Origin: Streptomyces marispadix
GTDB lineage: Bacteria; Actinomycetota; Actinomycetes; Streptomycetales; Streptomycetaceae
Length of the DNA: 64,000 nucleotides
Direction: 5' to 3'
NCBI RefSeq assembly: GCF_022524345.1
Contig: NZ_JAKWJU010000002.1
Span: 4,626,501-4,690,500 of the forward strand
Shown here: piece by piece, positions 26,656 through 37,041 of the stretch
Position numbering within the stretch: the stretch's first letter is position 1
How the letters are laid out: every line of letters starts with the position of its first letter
Position numbers and translations under genes: made by a program
Notes under the pieces: model-generated
What the model saw: the letters and a program-made list of their open reading frames with translations, nothing else
The model's database searches: none
Told to the model about the DNA's origin: nothing

Positions 26656-29600
26656 ATGAGCGCTCAGGGCCAGGCGCTCGAGGCGGAGCTGACGGGTCGG
26701 CAGGACCGGAGCTTCGTCATCGTCTATCCCGGCTACCACCGGCACTGGGCCACGTGGATTCACCGCACGCTGGAGCGTCTGGGTTGCCAGGTCGTGTTGC
26801 AGCGGTGGGGGCCACCGCGCGAACAGCCTCTGGAAGAGGCGCTTGCCGACCTTCTGCTGGCCGACGGGACGGTGCTGCTGGTACTGAGCGAGTGGTTCTT
26901 CGAACTCGGCCCGCGCAAGGAGGGCGAGTGGGACACGGCGCTGCGGGGGTTCGTGGCGACGCACCGCGACCGCTTCGCGGCAGTCAACGTCACCAGCCCG
27001 GCGCTGCCCACCTCCGCCGCCGTGGTGCGCCCCGTGGAGCTGTGGGGCGTGAGCGCCGACGAGGCCGTGCGCCGACTGCTGAACCGGCTCGAAGTGGACG
27101 CCGAACCGGCGGAGATGGCCGATGCCCGCGAGGGTCACCGCTACCCGCGTGACACCCCCGACGTCTGGGGCGACGTGCCGCGCCGCAGCGGCGACTTCAC
27201 CGGCCGGGACGACCTGCTCAACTCCCTTCAGCAGCGCCTGATGGACGCCGAGCGCGGTACCGCGGCGATCGCGCTGGTGGGCATGCCCGGCATCGGCAAG
27301 TCCGCCATCGCCGCGGAGTACGCCCACCGCTTCAGTTCCGACTACGACGTGGTGTGGTGGGTCAACTCCGACGCCCGCGGCACCCTGCGCGAGCGGTTCA
27401 GTGAACTGGCCCCTCGGCTGGGACTTCCCGCCGAGGCCGGCGGCTCCGGCGGACGTATCCGCGCGCTGCGGGAGGCACTGCGGCGCGGCAAGCCGTACGG
27501 CCGCTGGCTGATCATCTTCGACGGCTGGGACGAACTGACCGACGCCGAGGCGCTGCTGCCCGAAGGCGACGGCCACGTGCTGATCACGTCCCGGAACCGC
27601 AACTGGAGCAGGTTCACGGACGTCGTGACCGTCCCCGGGTTCGTACGGGGCGAGTCCACCGGCTATCTGATGCGTCGCGCCCGCAACATCACGGCGGAGG
27701 AGGCCGACGAGGTCGCCCGGGAGCTGGAGGACGTGCCGCTGGCGCTCGTCCAGGCCGCGGCCTTCCTCAACCAGTCCGACATGGCCGTACCCGAGTACCT
27801 GCGGATGACCCGTGAGCGCGGCAGCCTCGACTTCCCGGTCGGCCTCGAATCAGCGGGCGACTACCCGGCTTCCTCCCTGACGTCCTGGTCGATACTCATC
27901 AACCAGCTCCGCAAGGACAATCCGCGTGCCGTGCAGCTCCTCACCCTGTGCACGGTGTTCGCTCCCGGCCGGATTCCGCTGGGCCTGGTGCGTGCCGTCC
28001 CGGAGAGCGAACTGCCGGAGGATCTTCGCTGGATCGCCCGCGGCCGTGCCGCCTGGACCCAGGCGCTGGACGTGCTCACCAACTTCTCCGTCGTCAGCCT
28101 CGAACCCGTGGAGCACGGAGGCACCGGCCGGGCCGACGGAGGCGAGGACCGGGTGCGGATGCACCGTCTGGTGCACTCGATCGCGAGCCAGCTCACCGCC
28201 ACCGAAGACCTGGAGGAGTACCGGCGGATCGTGCGCAGGGGCCTCGCGGAGGCCGACCCGGGCACGCCACAGGACAGCCGTACCTGGCCGGTCTACTCCG
28301 AGCTGCTCCTCCACATCGAGCCCAGCGGCGCACTGACCAGCACGGGCAACCGGGTGCGCAAGACCGTACTCAACTGTGTGCAGTACTGCTCCGCGAGCGC
28401 CGAATACACCACCGGCGTGACGCTGGGCGCCCGGGTGCGGGAGCACTGGCAGGCGACTTTCCCGCCGAGCGATCCGATGTGGGTGCCGCTCTCCCTCTCG
28501 CAGAGCCTGTGTCTGCGGGAGAGCGGCCAGATCCGCGCCGCACACGAGCTGATCCGCGAACAGCTCGCCGACCTCGACGAGTTGGACGCCCCGGACGCGG
28601 CCGCGGTGCTCAGCGTCCGGCAGGCCCTCGCCGTCGTACTGCGCCGACTCGGCCGGTACGGGGAGTCACTGGAGCTGTCCCGGGAGATCAACAGCGCGGC
28701 CCAGGAGGTCCTCGGCCCGGACCACGTCAGCTCGCTCGTCTTCCGCAACAACCTCGGTGTGGCGCTGCGGCAGCTCGGGCGCTACGAGGAGGCGTACGAG
28801 ATCGACGCGGAGACCCTGCGCCGCAGGGAGCGGGCACTGTCCGTCCGCGACCCGTCCACGCTCGTATCCGGCAACAACTGCGCCTACGACCTGCGGCTCA
28901 TGGGCAAGTTCTCCGAAGCGCTGGCCCGCCAGGAACTCGGCATGCAGATGCACATCCAGGTGCTGGGACCTGACCACGATCAGACCCTCTTCGCCCGGCA
29001 TCAGCTTCTGCTGTGCCGCTACCGGGCCGGCGAGGACCGGGAGGAGATCGGGGAGCAGCTCGGCCTGCTGCTGGACCGCTACCGCCAGGTCTACGGCCGC
29101 AGCTTCTACCAGACCCTCAACCTGGTGACGGACTACGGCAACTTCCTGCGCGAGGTGGGCGATACGGCCCAGGCCAGCCGTCTGATCGCCGAGGCCGAGG
29201 AGGGCTACCGCAAGCTGCTGGGCCAGGCGCACCCGGTGCCGACCGGCATGCAGTCCAGCTTCGGGCTCATCCTGCGCGCCGAGGGCGACACCCGGGGCGC
29301 GCTCAACCTGTTCGAGCAGGCGTACTTCGGGCTGCGTACGCTGCTGGGCCCCGACCACCCGTGGACGCTGGGCTGCGCTCTCAACTCCGCCGCCGGACGG
29401 CAGGACTCGGGCCGCGGCGACGAGGCGGTCGAGCTGGGCAGGGACACCCTGGACCGGGCGCGGCGGACGCTCGGCGACGACCATCTGCTGACGCTGTCGG
29501 TGATGTCGGGCCTCGCCACCGACCTGCGCTCGCTGGGGGAGGAGACGGAGTCCCGCAAGCTCGACGAGGACGTGCTCTCCCGGCTCACCCGCACCCTGGG

Positions 29601-29676
29601 CATGCGCCACCCGCAGACCATCACCATTCGCGAAGGGGCGCGCCCGCTCTGGGACTTCGAGCCGAATCTGGGCTGA
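26656..29676 (+). CDS. TIR-like / NB-ARC (STAND) / TPR protein
   Basis: The 1006-residue protein has an N-terminal TIR-like domain (1-145: SFVIVYPGYHRHWATWIHRTL and LVLSEWFFE, with EGEWDTAL offering Glu91 as the candidate catalytic acid). Next is an NB-ARC NTPase with Walker A GMPGIGKS (209-216), Walker B LIIFDGWDE and RNRNW-type sensor (ITSRNRNW). Then come about ten 42-residue TPR units from about 560 to 990, with pairs such as NNLGVALRQLGRYEEAYEI. It is a STAND-type sensor: TPRs sense, NB-ARC switches, TIR signals or acts. Related proteins accompany FxSxx-COOH loci. The ATG at 26656 has AAGGGG at the right distance. It is the last gene of the island. Confidence 0.88.
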   Translation: MSAQGQALEAELTGRQDRSFVIVYPGYHRHWATWIHRTLERLGCQVVLQRWGPPREQPLEEALADLLLADGTVLLVLSEWFFELGPRKEGEWDTALRGFVATHRDRFAAVNVTSPALPTSAAVVRPVELWGVSADEAVRRLLNRLEVDAEPAEMADAREGHRYPRDTPDVWGDVPRRSGDFTGRDDLLNSLQQRLMDAERGTAAIALVGMPGIGKSAIAAEYAHRFSSDYDVVWWVNSDARGTLRERFSELAPRLGLPAEAGGSGGRIRALREALRRGKPYGRWLIIFDGWDELTDAEALLPEGDGHVLITSRNRNWSRFTDVVTVPGFVRGESTGYLMRRARNITAEEADEVARELEDVPLALVQAAAFLNQSDMAVPEYLRMTRERGSLDFPVGLESAGDYPASSLTSWSILINQLRKDNPRAVQLLTLCTVFAPGRIPLGLVRAVPESELPEDLRWIARGRAAWTQALDVLTNFSVVSLEPVEHGGTGRADGGEDRVRMHRLVHSIASQLTATEDLEEYRRIVRRGLAEADPGTPQDSRTWPVYSELLLHIEPSGALTSTGNRVRKTVLNCVQYCSASAEYTTGVTLGARVREHWQATFPPSDPMWVPLSLSQSLCLRESGQIRAAHELIREQLADLDELDAPDAAAVLSVRQALAVVLRRLGRYGESLELSREINSAAQEVLGPDHVSSLVFRNNLGVALRQLGRYEEAYEIDAETLRRRERALSVRDPSTLVSGNNCAYDLRLMGKFSEALARQELGMQMHIQVLGPDHDQTLFARHQLLLCRYRAGEDREEIGEQLGLLLDRYRQVYGRSFYQTLNLVTDYGNFLREVGDTAQASRLIAEAEEGYRKLLGQAHPVPTGMQSSFGLILRAEGDTRGALNLFEQAYFGLRTLLGPDHPWTLGCALNSAAGRQDSGRGDEAVELGRDTLDRARRTLGDDHLLTLSVMSGLATDLRSLGEETESRKLDEDVLSRLTRTLGMRHPQTITIREGARPLWDFEPNLG

Positions 29677-29713
29677 GGCCGACCACGAAGGCCGCCGCCC
29701 CTACGCACGACAG

Positions 29714-29744
29714 GGGCCCGCCGGTATCCGTTACCGGCGGGCCC
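29714..29744. terminator. Bidirectional hairpin terminator
   Basis: Perfect 13-bp stem GGGCCCGCCGGTA / TACCGGCGGGCCC with loop TCCGT, between the convergent STAND gene and kgd. It marks the right end of the conflict island. Confidence 0.85.
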
Positions 29745-29801
29745 TCCGTCTGCGCAGGGCAAGGCCCCTCAGAGGTCGAGCCCCTGGGAGGCCGGAGCCC
29801 C

Positions 29802-32800
29802 TCAGAGGTCGAAGACCTCCTGGATGAGCTGCTGCTGCTCCTCCTGGTGCCGCTTGCCCGAGCCGACCGCGGGCGAGGACGACGACGGGCGCGAGACCCG
29901 GCGGAGCCGGTCCGCGTTGGGGACCGGGTCGGAGCCGATGATCAGGTCCAGGTGGTCGACGAGGTTGAGGGCGATGAACGGCCAGGCGCCCTGGTTCGCC
30001 GGTTCCTCCTGGGCCCACAGGAACTTCGACGCACCGCTGTACTTGGCCATCTCGGCCTGGATCTCCTTGCCGGGCAGCGGGTAGAGCCGCTCCAGGCGGA
30101 TGATCGCGGTGTCGGTCAGTCCGCGCTTCTGCCGCTCGGCGTCGAGGTCGTAGTAGACCTTCCCGGAGCAGAAGACGACCTTGCGGACGTTCGCCGGGTC
30201 CACGGAGCCGTCGCCGATGACGGGGCGGAAGCCCCCGGAGGTGAACTCCGACGTCTTCGACGCCGCCGCCTTCAGCCGGAGCATCGACTTCGGGGTGAAG
30301 ACGACCAGCGGCTTGTGGTGCGGGTTGTGGACCTGCCAGCGCAGCAGGTGGAAGTAGTTCGACGGCAGGGTCGGCATCGCGACCGTCATGCTGTTCTGCG
30401 CGCAGAGCTGGAGGAACCGCTCGATGCGGGCCGACGAGTGGTCGGGGCCCTGGCCCTCGTAGCCGTGCGGGAGCAGCAGCGTGACGCCGGAGGTCTGGTT
30501 CCACTTCTGCTCGGCGGAGGTGATGAACTCGTCGATCACCGTCTGGGCGCCGTTGGCGAAGTCGCCGAACTGCGCCTCCCACATCACCAGCGCCTCGGGC
30601 CGCGCCAGGGAGTAGCCGTACTCGAAGCCCATCGCGGCGTACTCGCTCAGCAGCGAGTCGTAGACGTTGTAGCGGGCCTGGTCCTCGGAGAGGTAGAGCA
30701 GCGGCGTGTAGTCGTTGCCGGTGTTCTGGTCGAGGAGTACCGCGTGGCGCTGGCCGAAGGTGCCGCGGCGGGAGTCCTGCCCGGAGAGGCGGACCGGGGT
30801 GCCCTCCATCAGCAGCGAGCCGATGGCCAGGGTCTCGCCCATGCCCCAGTCGATCGTGTCGTCCTCGATCATCGCCGCGCGCCGCTGGAGCTGCGGCAGC
30901 AGGCGCGGGTGGACCGTGACGTGGTCGGGGATGTTGACCTGCGACTCGGCGATCCGCTTGACGACCTCCTGGCCGACGCCCGTCTCCACGTGGACGGGGA
31001 ACTCCGCCTCGGGCTGGGGGACTTCGGCCGGTGCGGGGGCGTTGGTGACGTCCCGGACCTCGGTGAAGACCTTCTCCAACTGGCCCTGGAAGTCCTGGAG
31101 CGCCTGCTCGGCCTCCTCCAGCGTGATGTCGCCGCGGCCGATGAGGGACTCGGTGTAGAGCTTGCGCACCGAGCGCTTCTTGTCGACCAGGTTGTACATC
31201 AGCGGCTGCGTGAACTGCGGGTTGTCGGTCTCGTTGTGACCGCGGCGCCGGTAGCAGATCAGGTCGATGACGACGTCCTTGTTGAACGCCTGCCGGTATT
31301 CGAAGGCCAGGCGGGCCACGCGGACCACGGCCTCCGGGTCGTCGCCGTTGACGTGGAAGATCGGCGCCTCGATCATCCGGGCCACGTCGGTGGAGTACAT
31401 CGACGAGCGCGCCGACTCCGGTGCGGCGGTGAAGCCGACCTGGTTGTTGACGATGATGTGCACCGTGCCGCCGGTGCGGTAGCCGCGCAGCTGCGACATG
31501 TTGAGCGTCTCGGCCACGACGCCCTGGCCCGCGAAGGCCGCGTCGCCGTGCAACTGGACGGGCAGGACGGTGAAGTCCGTGCCGCCCTTGCCGATGATGT
31601 CCTGCTTGGCGCGTGCGACGCCCTCGACGATCGGGTCGACGGCCTCCAGATGCGAGGGGTTGGCGGTGAGCGAGACCTTGATCTGCTCGCCGTCGAGGCC
31701 GGTGAAGGTGCCTTCGGCGCCCAGGTGGTACTTCACGTCGCCGGAGCCGTGCATCGACTTCGGGTCGAGGTTGCCCTCGAACTCGCGGAAGATCTGCGCG
31801 TAGGACTTGCCGACGATGTTGGCCAGTACGTTCAGCCGGCCGCGGTGGGCCATGCCGATCACGCACTCGTCGAGGCGGGACTCGGCGGCGGCGTCGAGCA
31901 CGGCGTCCAGCATCGGGATGACGGACTCGCCGCCCTCCAGCGAGAAGCGCTTCTGCCCGACGTACTTGGTCTGGAGGAACGTCTCGAACGCCTCGGCCGC
32001 GTTCAGCCGCCGCAGGATGCGGAGCTGTTCGTCACGCTCGGGCTTGGAGTGCGGACGCTCGACGCGGTCCTGGATCCACTTGCGTTCCTTCGGATCCTGG
32101 ATGTGCATGTACTCGATGCCGGTGGTGCGGCAGTACGAGTCGCGCAGCACCCCGAGGATGTCGCGCAGCTTCATCATCGACTTGTTGGCGAAGCCGCCGA
32201 CCGCGAACTCCCGCTCCAGGTCCCACAGGGTGAGCCCGTGCTCGGTGATGTCCAGGTCGGGGTGCTTGCGCTGCTTGTACTCCAGCGGGTCGGTGTCGGC
32301 CATGATGTGGCCGCGCACCCGGTAGGAGTGGATCAGGTCGAAGACGCGGGCGGCCTTGGTGACGTCGTCGTCGTGGGAGGCGTCGATGTCCTGGTTCCAG
32401 CGCACCGGCTCGTAGGGGATGCGCAGCGCCTTGAAGATCTCGTCGTAGAACCGCTCCTCGCCGAGCAGCAGCTTGCTGACGATGCGCAGGAACTCGCCGG
32501 AGGCGGCGCCCTGGATGACCCTGTGGTCGTAGGTGCTGGTCAGCGTCATCACCTTGGAGACGCCGAGCCGGTTGAGGGTGTCCTGCGAGGTGCCCTGGAA
32601 CTCCGCCGGGTACTCCATGGCGCCCACGCCCAGGATCAGGCCCTGGCCGGGCATCAGCCGCGGCACGGAGTGGACGGTGCCGATGCCGCCGGGGTTGGTC
32701 AGGGAGCAGGTGACGCCGGAGAAGTCCTCCATCGTCAGCTTGTTCTGCCGGGCGCGGCGGACGATGTCCTCGTACGCCTGCCAGAACTCGAAGAAGGTGA

Positions 32801-33638
32801 GCGTCTCGGCCTTCTTGATGGCGGCGACGACGAGCTGGCGGTCGCCGTTGGGCTTCACCAGGTCGATGGCGAGACCGAGGTTGACGTGGTCGGGCTTGAC
32901 CAGCGTCGGCTTGCCGTCCTTCTCGGTGTACGAGTAGTTCATCGACGGCATCGCCTTCAGCGCCTGCACCATGGCGTAGCCGATCAGGTGCGTGAAGGAC
33001 ACCTTGCCGCCGCGGGCGCGCTTGAGGTGGTTGTTGATGACGATGCGGTTGTCGAAGAGGAGCTTCACCGGCACGGCGCGGACCGAGGTGGCGGTGGGCA
33101 GCTCCAGCGAGGCGTTCATGTTCTTCGCGACCGCCGCGGAGGGGCCCCGCATGGGCACGTACTCCGGACCGGCGGGCTCCTCGGCCTCGGCGGAGGGCTC
33201 GGGCGCGGCGGGCTTGGCGGCGGCCTTGGCCGGGGCCTGCTTGGCGGCCTTCGGCTGCGCGGGCTGCTTCGGCGCGGCGGACTTGGCGGGTGCCGCCTTG
33301 CCCGCGGCCTGCTCGGCGGGCGCGGCCGCCTGCTCCGAAGGCTGCGCGGGAGCGGGCGTGGGCGCCTGCTTCGCGGGCGCCGCCGAGGCCGCCGCCTGCT
33401 GGGCGGTCGTGCCGGGGGGCGCCGCGGGCTCGGCCACGGTCCCCGCGGACTCGGCGCCCGGCTTGTAATCGGCGAAGAAGTCCCACCAGGCTCGGTCTAC
33501 CGAGTTCGGGTCCTGGAGGTACTGCTGGTAGATCTCGTCGACGAGCCACTCGTTTGGCCCGAACACGGCGGCGGGATCACTTCCCTGACCGTCCTGCTGG
33601 GTCGAGACGCTCGAGCTGTTGGGGGACTGTGACGACAC
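29802..33638 (-). CDS. kgd: Multifunctional 2-oxoglutarate decarboxylase/dehydrogenase E1 (Kgd)
   Basis: The 1278-residue enzyme replaces the separate E1 and E2 of the 2-oxoglutarate dehydrogenase in Actinobacteria. It begins with the E1 N-terminal segment ([13 protein letters not shown]) and a 120-residue Ala/Pro/Lys linker. An E2-like acyltransferase domain follows ([17 protein letters not shown]), with no lipoyl domain. The rest is the E1 ThDP core ([27 protein letters not shown] and YRRRGHNE). The length and order match mycobacterial Kgd (about 1230 aa). Kgd feeds succinyl-CoA into the TCA cycle and is controlled by FHA protein GarA in relatives. It is transcribed alone. Confidence 0.96.
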   Translation of the reverse strand: MSSQSPNSSSVSTQQDGQGSDPAAVFGPNEWLVDEIYQQYLQDPNSVDRAWWDFFADYKPGAESAGTVAEPAAPPGTTAQQAAASAAPAKQAPTPAPAQPSEQAAAPAEQAAGKAAPAKSAAPKQPAQPKAAKQAPAKAAAKPAAPEPSAEAEEPAGPEYVPMRGPSAAVAKNMNASLELPTATSVRAVPVKLLFDNRIVINNHLKRARGGKVSFTHLIGYAMVQALKAMPSMNYSYTEKDGKPTLVKPDHVNLGLAIDLVKPNGDRQLVVAAIKKAETLTFFEFWQAYEDIVRRARQNKLTMEDFSGVTCSLTNPGGIGTVHSVPRLMPGQGLILGVGAMEYPAEFQGTSQDTLNRLGVSKVMTLTSTYDHRVIQGAASGEFLRIVSKLLLGEERFYDEIFKALRIPYEPVRWNQDIDASHDDDVTKAARVFDLIHSYRVRGHIMADTDPLEYKQRKHPDLDITEHGLTLWDLEREFAVGGFANKSMMKLRDILGVLRDSYCRTTGIEYMHIQDPKERKWIQDRVERPHSKPERDEQLRILRRLNAAEAFETFLQTKYVGQKRFSLEGGESVIPMLDAVLDAAAESRLDECVIGMAHRGRLNVLANIVGKSYAQIFREFEGNLDPKSMHGSGDVKYHLGAEGTFTGLDGEQIKVSLTANPSHLEAVDPIVEGVARAKQDIIGKGGTDFTVLPVQLHGDAAFAGQGVVAETLNMSQLRGYRTGGTVHIIVNNQVGFTAAPESARSSMYSTDVARMIEAPIFHVNGDDPEAVVRVARLAFEYRQAFNKDVVIDLICYRRRGHNETDNPQFTQPLMYNLVDKKRSVRKLYTESLIGRGDITLEEAEQALQDFQGQLEKVFTEVRDVTNAPAPAEVPQPEAEFPVHVETGVGQEVVKRIAESQVNIPDHVTVHPRLLPQLQRRAAMIEDDTIDWGMGETLAIGSLLMEGTPVRLSGQDSRRGTFGQRHAVLLDQNTGNDYTPLLYLSEDQARYNVYDSLLSEYAAMGFEYGYSLARPEALVMWEAQFGDFANGAQTVIDEFITSAEQKWNQTSGVTLLLPHGYEGQGPDHSSARIERFLQLCAQNSMTVAMPTLPSNYFHLLRWQVHNPHHKPLVVFTPKSMLRLKAAASKTSEFTSGGFRPVIGDGSVDPANVRKVVFCSGKVYYDLDAERQKRGLTDTAIIRLERLYPLPGKEIQAEMAKYSGASKFLWAQEEPANQGAWPFIALNLVDHLDLIIGSDPVPNADRLRRVSRPSSSSPAVGSGKRHQEEQQQLIQEVFDL

Positions 33639-33943
33639 GGCGGCAACCGCCCTCTTCCGCGTTCCTTAGGTGGTGGACAGCGGGAACAAAGGCTACGCCT
33701 CTCCCCGCCTCCCTTGCAGTCCAGCCCGGGTTGTCGTCGTGCAAGTCACATCGCGAGTCCGGTTTCGGGACATGATCTGGCGGGAAACAACCAAGGTTCG
33801 TCTGGGAGCGGAACTGGCGGCCCCGGTTCCGCGTCGTACTCTTCGGGCCTCCGGCCGGGCTCAGCATGCCCCGGGCCCGTCTTCTGCGGCCCCGGCTCGG
33901 CCCGGCCCGGCCCGGCCCCTCGCCCCGAGGCCCGTACCGGCAG
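33639..33943. other. Gene-free 305 bp upstream of kgd
   Basis: This follows the end of the histidine kinase gene and must contain the kgd promoter. At 33884-33916 it holds consecutive GGCCC/CGGCC units that can form a G+C-rich structure, perhaps ending the two-component transcript. No clear -10/-35 pair was recognised. Confidence 0.5.
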
Positions 33944-35179
33944 CTAGCCCTGTGCCTCCTCCACTCCCGGAAGCGTGACCTGGATGCGGCAGCCCTTCGG
34001 GGACTCCGCGACCCTTATCCAGCCGCCGTGCAGATCGACCGCCCAGCGTGCGATGGCCAGGCCGAGCCCCGTGCCGCCGTCGCCGCCGCCGGGGCCCTGG
34101 CCGCGCTGTGAGGAGGACTCGGCGGCCTTCGTACGGTTGAAGCGCTCGAAGACGTGTGCCCGCTCGGACTCCGGGATGCCGGGGCCCTCGTCGAGCACCT
34201 CCACCTCAAGGCTCTCCGCGGTCGCGCCCGGACGTGCGCGCACCGTGACGCGGCCGTGCGGCGGGCTGTGCTTGACCGCGTTGTCGATGAGGTTGGCGAC
34301 GACCTGGTGCAGGCGCTCGGCGTCGGCGTAGGCCGTCAGTTCGGGCGGCGAGACGTCGAGGTGCAGATGGACGTCCGTACGGGAGTGCCCCTGCCCCTTG
34401 CTCATGTTGGCTTCCTTGAGCACGCCCGCCAGATAGGGCCAGACCTCGAAGCGTCGTGCGTGCAGCGGCACGACACCGTTGTCCAGCCGGGAGAGGTCCA
34501 GGAGATGCGCCACGAGCCGGCCGAGCCGGTCCGTCTGCTGGAGGGCGATGCGCATCGTCTCGGGATCGGAGTCGGAGACGCCGTCCACGACGTTCTCCAG
34601 CACCGCCCGCAGCGCGGCGATGGGGGTGCGCAGCTCGTGCGAGACGTTGGCGACCAGCTCCTTGCGGTGCTGGTCGACGGCTTCGAGGTCCGCGGCCATC
34701 TGATTGAAGGTCTCGGCCAGTTCGCCGAACTCGTCCCTGCGGTCGCCCCGTACGCGCCGCGAGTAGTCGCCGTCCGCCATCGCCCTGGCCGCGTCGGTCA
34801 TCTCGTCCAGCGGCGCCGTGAGCGACTGGGCCACGAACTGGGTGATCAGCAGCGACGCGATGATCGAGATGATGGTGATCACGCGCAGCTCGGTCGCGGA
34901 GTTGACCGCGAAGAGCGCGAGCAGCGTGGTGATCACCACGGAGACGATCACCAGCGCGCCGAGCGCCGCCTTCACCGAGCGATACGGGTCGAGTGGGCGC
35001 AGCCCCTCCCAGATCCGGTCGAGCCAACGGATCCACACTGGCTCCCAGCGTCTGCGCAGGCGCTGGTTGAGACGGCCCAGGGCGCGCAGGCAGCGCGCCA
35101 GGAACCGCCCCGTGACGCGGGCCGAGCGCGGAAGGCGCAGCGCACGGCCCGTGGCAGGCGAGTCGGGCACCTCGGTCAC
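33944..35179 (-). CDS. Two-component sensor histidine kinase (HAMP type)
   Basis: The 411-residue membrane kinase has an Arg-rich N-terminus, two hydrophobic helices (around 70-90 and 97-120: ALGALVIVSVVITTLLALF and VITIISIIASLLITQFVA) with almost no extracellular loop, and a HAMP domain (APLDEMTDAARAMADGDYS). HisKA follows with phospho-acceptor His in NVSHELRTPIAALR, then HATPase_c with NLIDNAVKHS and DEGPGIP, and GTGLGLAI. The tiny outside loop suggests it senses the membrane or an inner signal. GTG 35179 is used, with AAGGGGAG upstream, 16 bases after the regulator stop. Confidence 0.9.
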   Translation of the reverse strand: MTEVPDSPATGRALRLPRSARVTGRFLARCLRALGRLNQRLRRRWEPVWIRWLDRIWEGLRPLDPYRSVKAALGALVIVSVVITTLLALFAVNSATELRVITIISIIASLLITQFVAQSLTAPLDEMTDAARAMADGDYSRRVRGDRRDEFGELAETFNQMAADLEAVDQHRKELVANVSHELRTPIAALRAVLENVVDGVSDSDPETMRIALQQTDRLGRLVAHLLDLSRLDNGVVPLHARRFEVWPYLAGVLKEANMSKGQGHSRTDVHLHLDVSPPELTAYADAERLHQVVANLIDNAVKHSPPHGRVTVRARPGATAESLEVEVLDEGPGIPESERAHVFERFNRTKAAESSSQRGQGPGGGDGGTGLGLAIARWAVDLHGGWIRVAESPKGCRIQVTLPGVEEAQG

Positions 35180-35195
35180 GTCGCGGCGCTCCCCT

Positions 35196-36020
35196 TCAGG
35201 AGCCGTCCGCGGCCGACGCCGGGTATCCGCCGCCTTCCGCGCCGGACGCGGCGTTGGCCGAGTTGGAGCCCGAGGAGGGGGTCTCCAGCGCGTAACCCAC
35301 GCCGTGCACCGTACGGATGCGCTCCGCGCCGATCTTGCGGCGCAGGGCCTTGATGTGGCTGTCGACGGTGCGCGTACCGGAGGCGTCCGCCCAGTCCCAC
35401 ACCTCGGCGAGCAACTGCTCGCGGGAGAGCACGGCCCGCGGGGAGTGCGCCAGGCACACCAGCAGGTCGAACTCGGTCGGGGTGAGGTGTACGTCCTCAC
35501 CGGTGACGCGCACCCGGCGCTGCGAGTGGTCGATCTCCAGCTCGCCGAGGCGGAGTATCCCGCTGCGCGGCGTGTGGGCGGCGAGCGTCGCCCGCTCCAC
35601 GCGGCGCAGCAGTACGTGCACCCGCGCGGCGACCTCGCGCATGGAGAACGGCTTCGTCATGTAGTCGTCCGCGCCGACGCCCAGCCCGACCAGCATGTCG
35701 GTCTCGTCGTCCCGTGCCGTGAGCATCAGTACGGGGACCGGACGCTGCGACTGCACCCTGCGGCAGACCTCCAGCCCGTCGAAGCCCGGCAGCATCACGT
35801 CGAGCACGATCAGATCCGGCTGCCACGCCTCGGCGGTGTCGACGGCGGCAGGGCCGTCGCCCGCCGTCTGCACCTGGAATCCCTCGGCGCGCAGCCGCAT
35901 CGCGATCGCGTCGACGATGGTGGGATCGTCTTCGACGACCAGGATCCTGCGCTGGGCGCCTGGGGTGGTCGTCGCGGACGCGTTGCTGCTCTGTGCCGTT
36001 GTGATGTTCTTCTGGTCCAT
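35196..36020 (-). CDS. OmpR-family response regulator
   Basis: The 274-residue regulator has a receiver domain (about 24-140) with acidic pair EDD, phospho-acceptor Asp74 (IVLDVMLPG), Thr in LMLTARDD and Lys in MTKPFS. A winged-helix effector domain follows (TPTEFDLLVCLAHSPRAVLSR, then RTVDSHIKALRRKIG and IRTVHGVGYALE). An unstructured 23-residue head and a Ser/Gly/Ala-rich tail flank it. The partner kinase follows 16 bases later. Targets cannot be told from the sequence. Confidence 0.92.
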   Translation of the reverse strand: MDQKNITTAQSSNASATTTPGAQRRILVVEDDPTIVDAIAMRLRAEGFQVQTAGDGPAAVDTAEAWQPDLIVLDVMLPGFDGLEVCRRVQSQRPVPVLMLTARDDETDMLVGLGVGADDYMTKPFSMREVAARVHVLLRRVERATLAAHTPRSGILRLGELEIDHSQRRVRVTGEDVHLTPTEFDLLVCLAHSPRAVLSREQLLAEVWDWADASGTRTVDSHIKALRRKIGAERIRTVHGVGYALETPSSGSNSANAASGAEGGGYPASAADGS

Positions 36021-36100
36021 TCGACCCCGCCCCTGCAATGGCCCCGTGGCTTGTTTGTATGCGTGCTTGCAGCAGCGTAAGGGGCTCGTGTCGGCTGCGG

Positions 36101-36901
36101 CTATGCCGGTTTGGTTGCGAAGTGGACCACGTCGGGGACGCCTCGGGCGACAGGGATCTCTTCGGTGCGAACCCCCTGGAATCCGGCATTCCGCAATGCA
36201 TCCTCGAATGTCGGGGAGCTTTGTGCGGACCAGACGGCGAGCACGCCCCCGGGCGCCATGCGGGCCAGGCAGCGGGAGAGTCCGCCGGGGGAGTAGAGGG
36301 AGGCGTTGTCGTCGGTGACGGTCCATCCCGGGCCGTTGTCCACGTCGAGGCAGAGCGCGTCGAAGAGTTCGCGGGGCGCCTCGCCCCCGGTCTCTCCGCC
36401 GCCCTCGGCCGTTCCCTCGCCTCGCCCGGCTTCGCACGGTCCGGGCTCGCCGCGCAGAAAGGCGCCGAGGTCCGCGTGGACGATCTCCGTACGGGGATCG
36501 CGGAGCGCGGCGGCCGTCAGCGCGGAGAGCGGGCCGTCGTGGCGGTGCCAGTCGACGACGGCCTCCTCGCGTTCCACGACGGTGATGTGCCCCCACTCGG
36601 GCTCCTCCGCGGCCTCCGCCAGCGAGAAGCCCACGCCGAGACCCCCGATGAGCAGCCGGGGCGGGCGCCGTGGCGCGGAGTGAGCCCGGCCGCGGCGCAG
36701 CTCCGCCAGGGCGGCCCGCACCAGCAGGCGCTCGGAGCGTCCGTCGGAGGTGTCCATCAGGAAGGTGCCGTTGGCGATGATCTGGAGCAGTTCGCCGTGG
36801 CGCCGTAGCACCACCTCGCCGTGCGGGCCGTCCCGGCGGTCGAGGACGACGGGGCGCCCGGTGCCGTAGTCGTCGGTGCTGCTGCCGACGGTCTGCTGCA
36901 T
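36101..36901 (-). CDS. Spermidine synthase-like methyltransferase-fold protein
   Basis: The 266-residue protein has the spermidine/spermine synthase fold: LLIGGLGVGFSLAEA (nucleotide loop), ITVVEREEAVVDWHR (acidic residue after strand 2), then FDALCLDVDNGPGW and LAVWSAQSSP. The key polyamine-binding Asp/Tyr pattern of true SpeE (GGGDG and DSTDP) is altered (GGLGV and DVDNGP), so real aminopropyl transfer is doubtful. It may be an orphan methyltransferase-like enzyme. ATG 36901 has AGGATGGG before it. It is divergent from lon, with 182 bp between. Confidence 0.75.
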   Translation of the reverse strand: MQQTVGSSTDDYGTGRPVVLDRRDGPHGEVVLRRHGELLQIIANGTFLMDTSDGRSERLLVRAALAELRRGRAHSAPRRPPRLLIGGLGVGFSLAEAAEEPEWGHITVVEREEAVVDWHRHDGPLSALTAAALRDPRTEIVHADLGAFLRGEPGPCEAGRGEGTAEGGGETGGEAPRELFDALCLDVDNGPGWTVTDDNASLYSPGGLSRCLARMAPGGVLAVWSAQSSPTFEDALRNAGFQGVRTEEIPVARGVPDVVHFATKPA

Positions 36902-37041
36902 GTGCCCATCCTGCACCGGGTCTTCCGGCGGCTGCCGCGCCGCAGGTCGCGGCCCGTGCAGGCCGCGCCGTTGATCGCTCCTGGCGAACAGGGATGCCCC
37001 CGAGGAACATCCGGCGCCCTCGATGCATTGACTGATCACAG

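Noticed and set aside
29013..33632. A very long open frame (over 1500 codons) on the plus strand opposite kgd
   Set aside because: It is an antisense shadow caused by high G+C third positions of kgd. Its translation is Val/Asp/Arg/Leu-rich with no family pattern, while kgd on the other strand is unmistakable.
33884..33916. GGCCC run as a possible mobile-element end
   Set aside because: It is a simple low-complexity run with no transposase or inverted ends nearby.
36101..36901. True spermidine synthase (SpeE)
   Set aside because: The SpeE active-site loops are not conserved, so only the fold is claimed.
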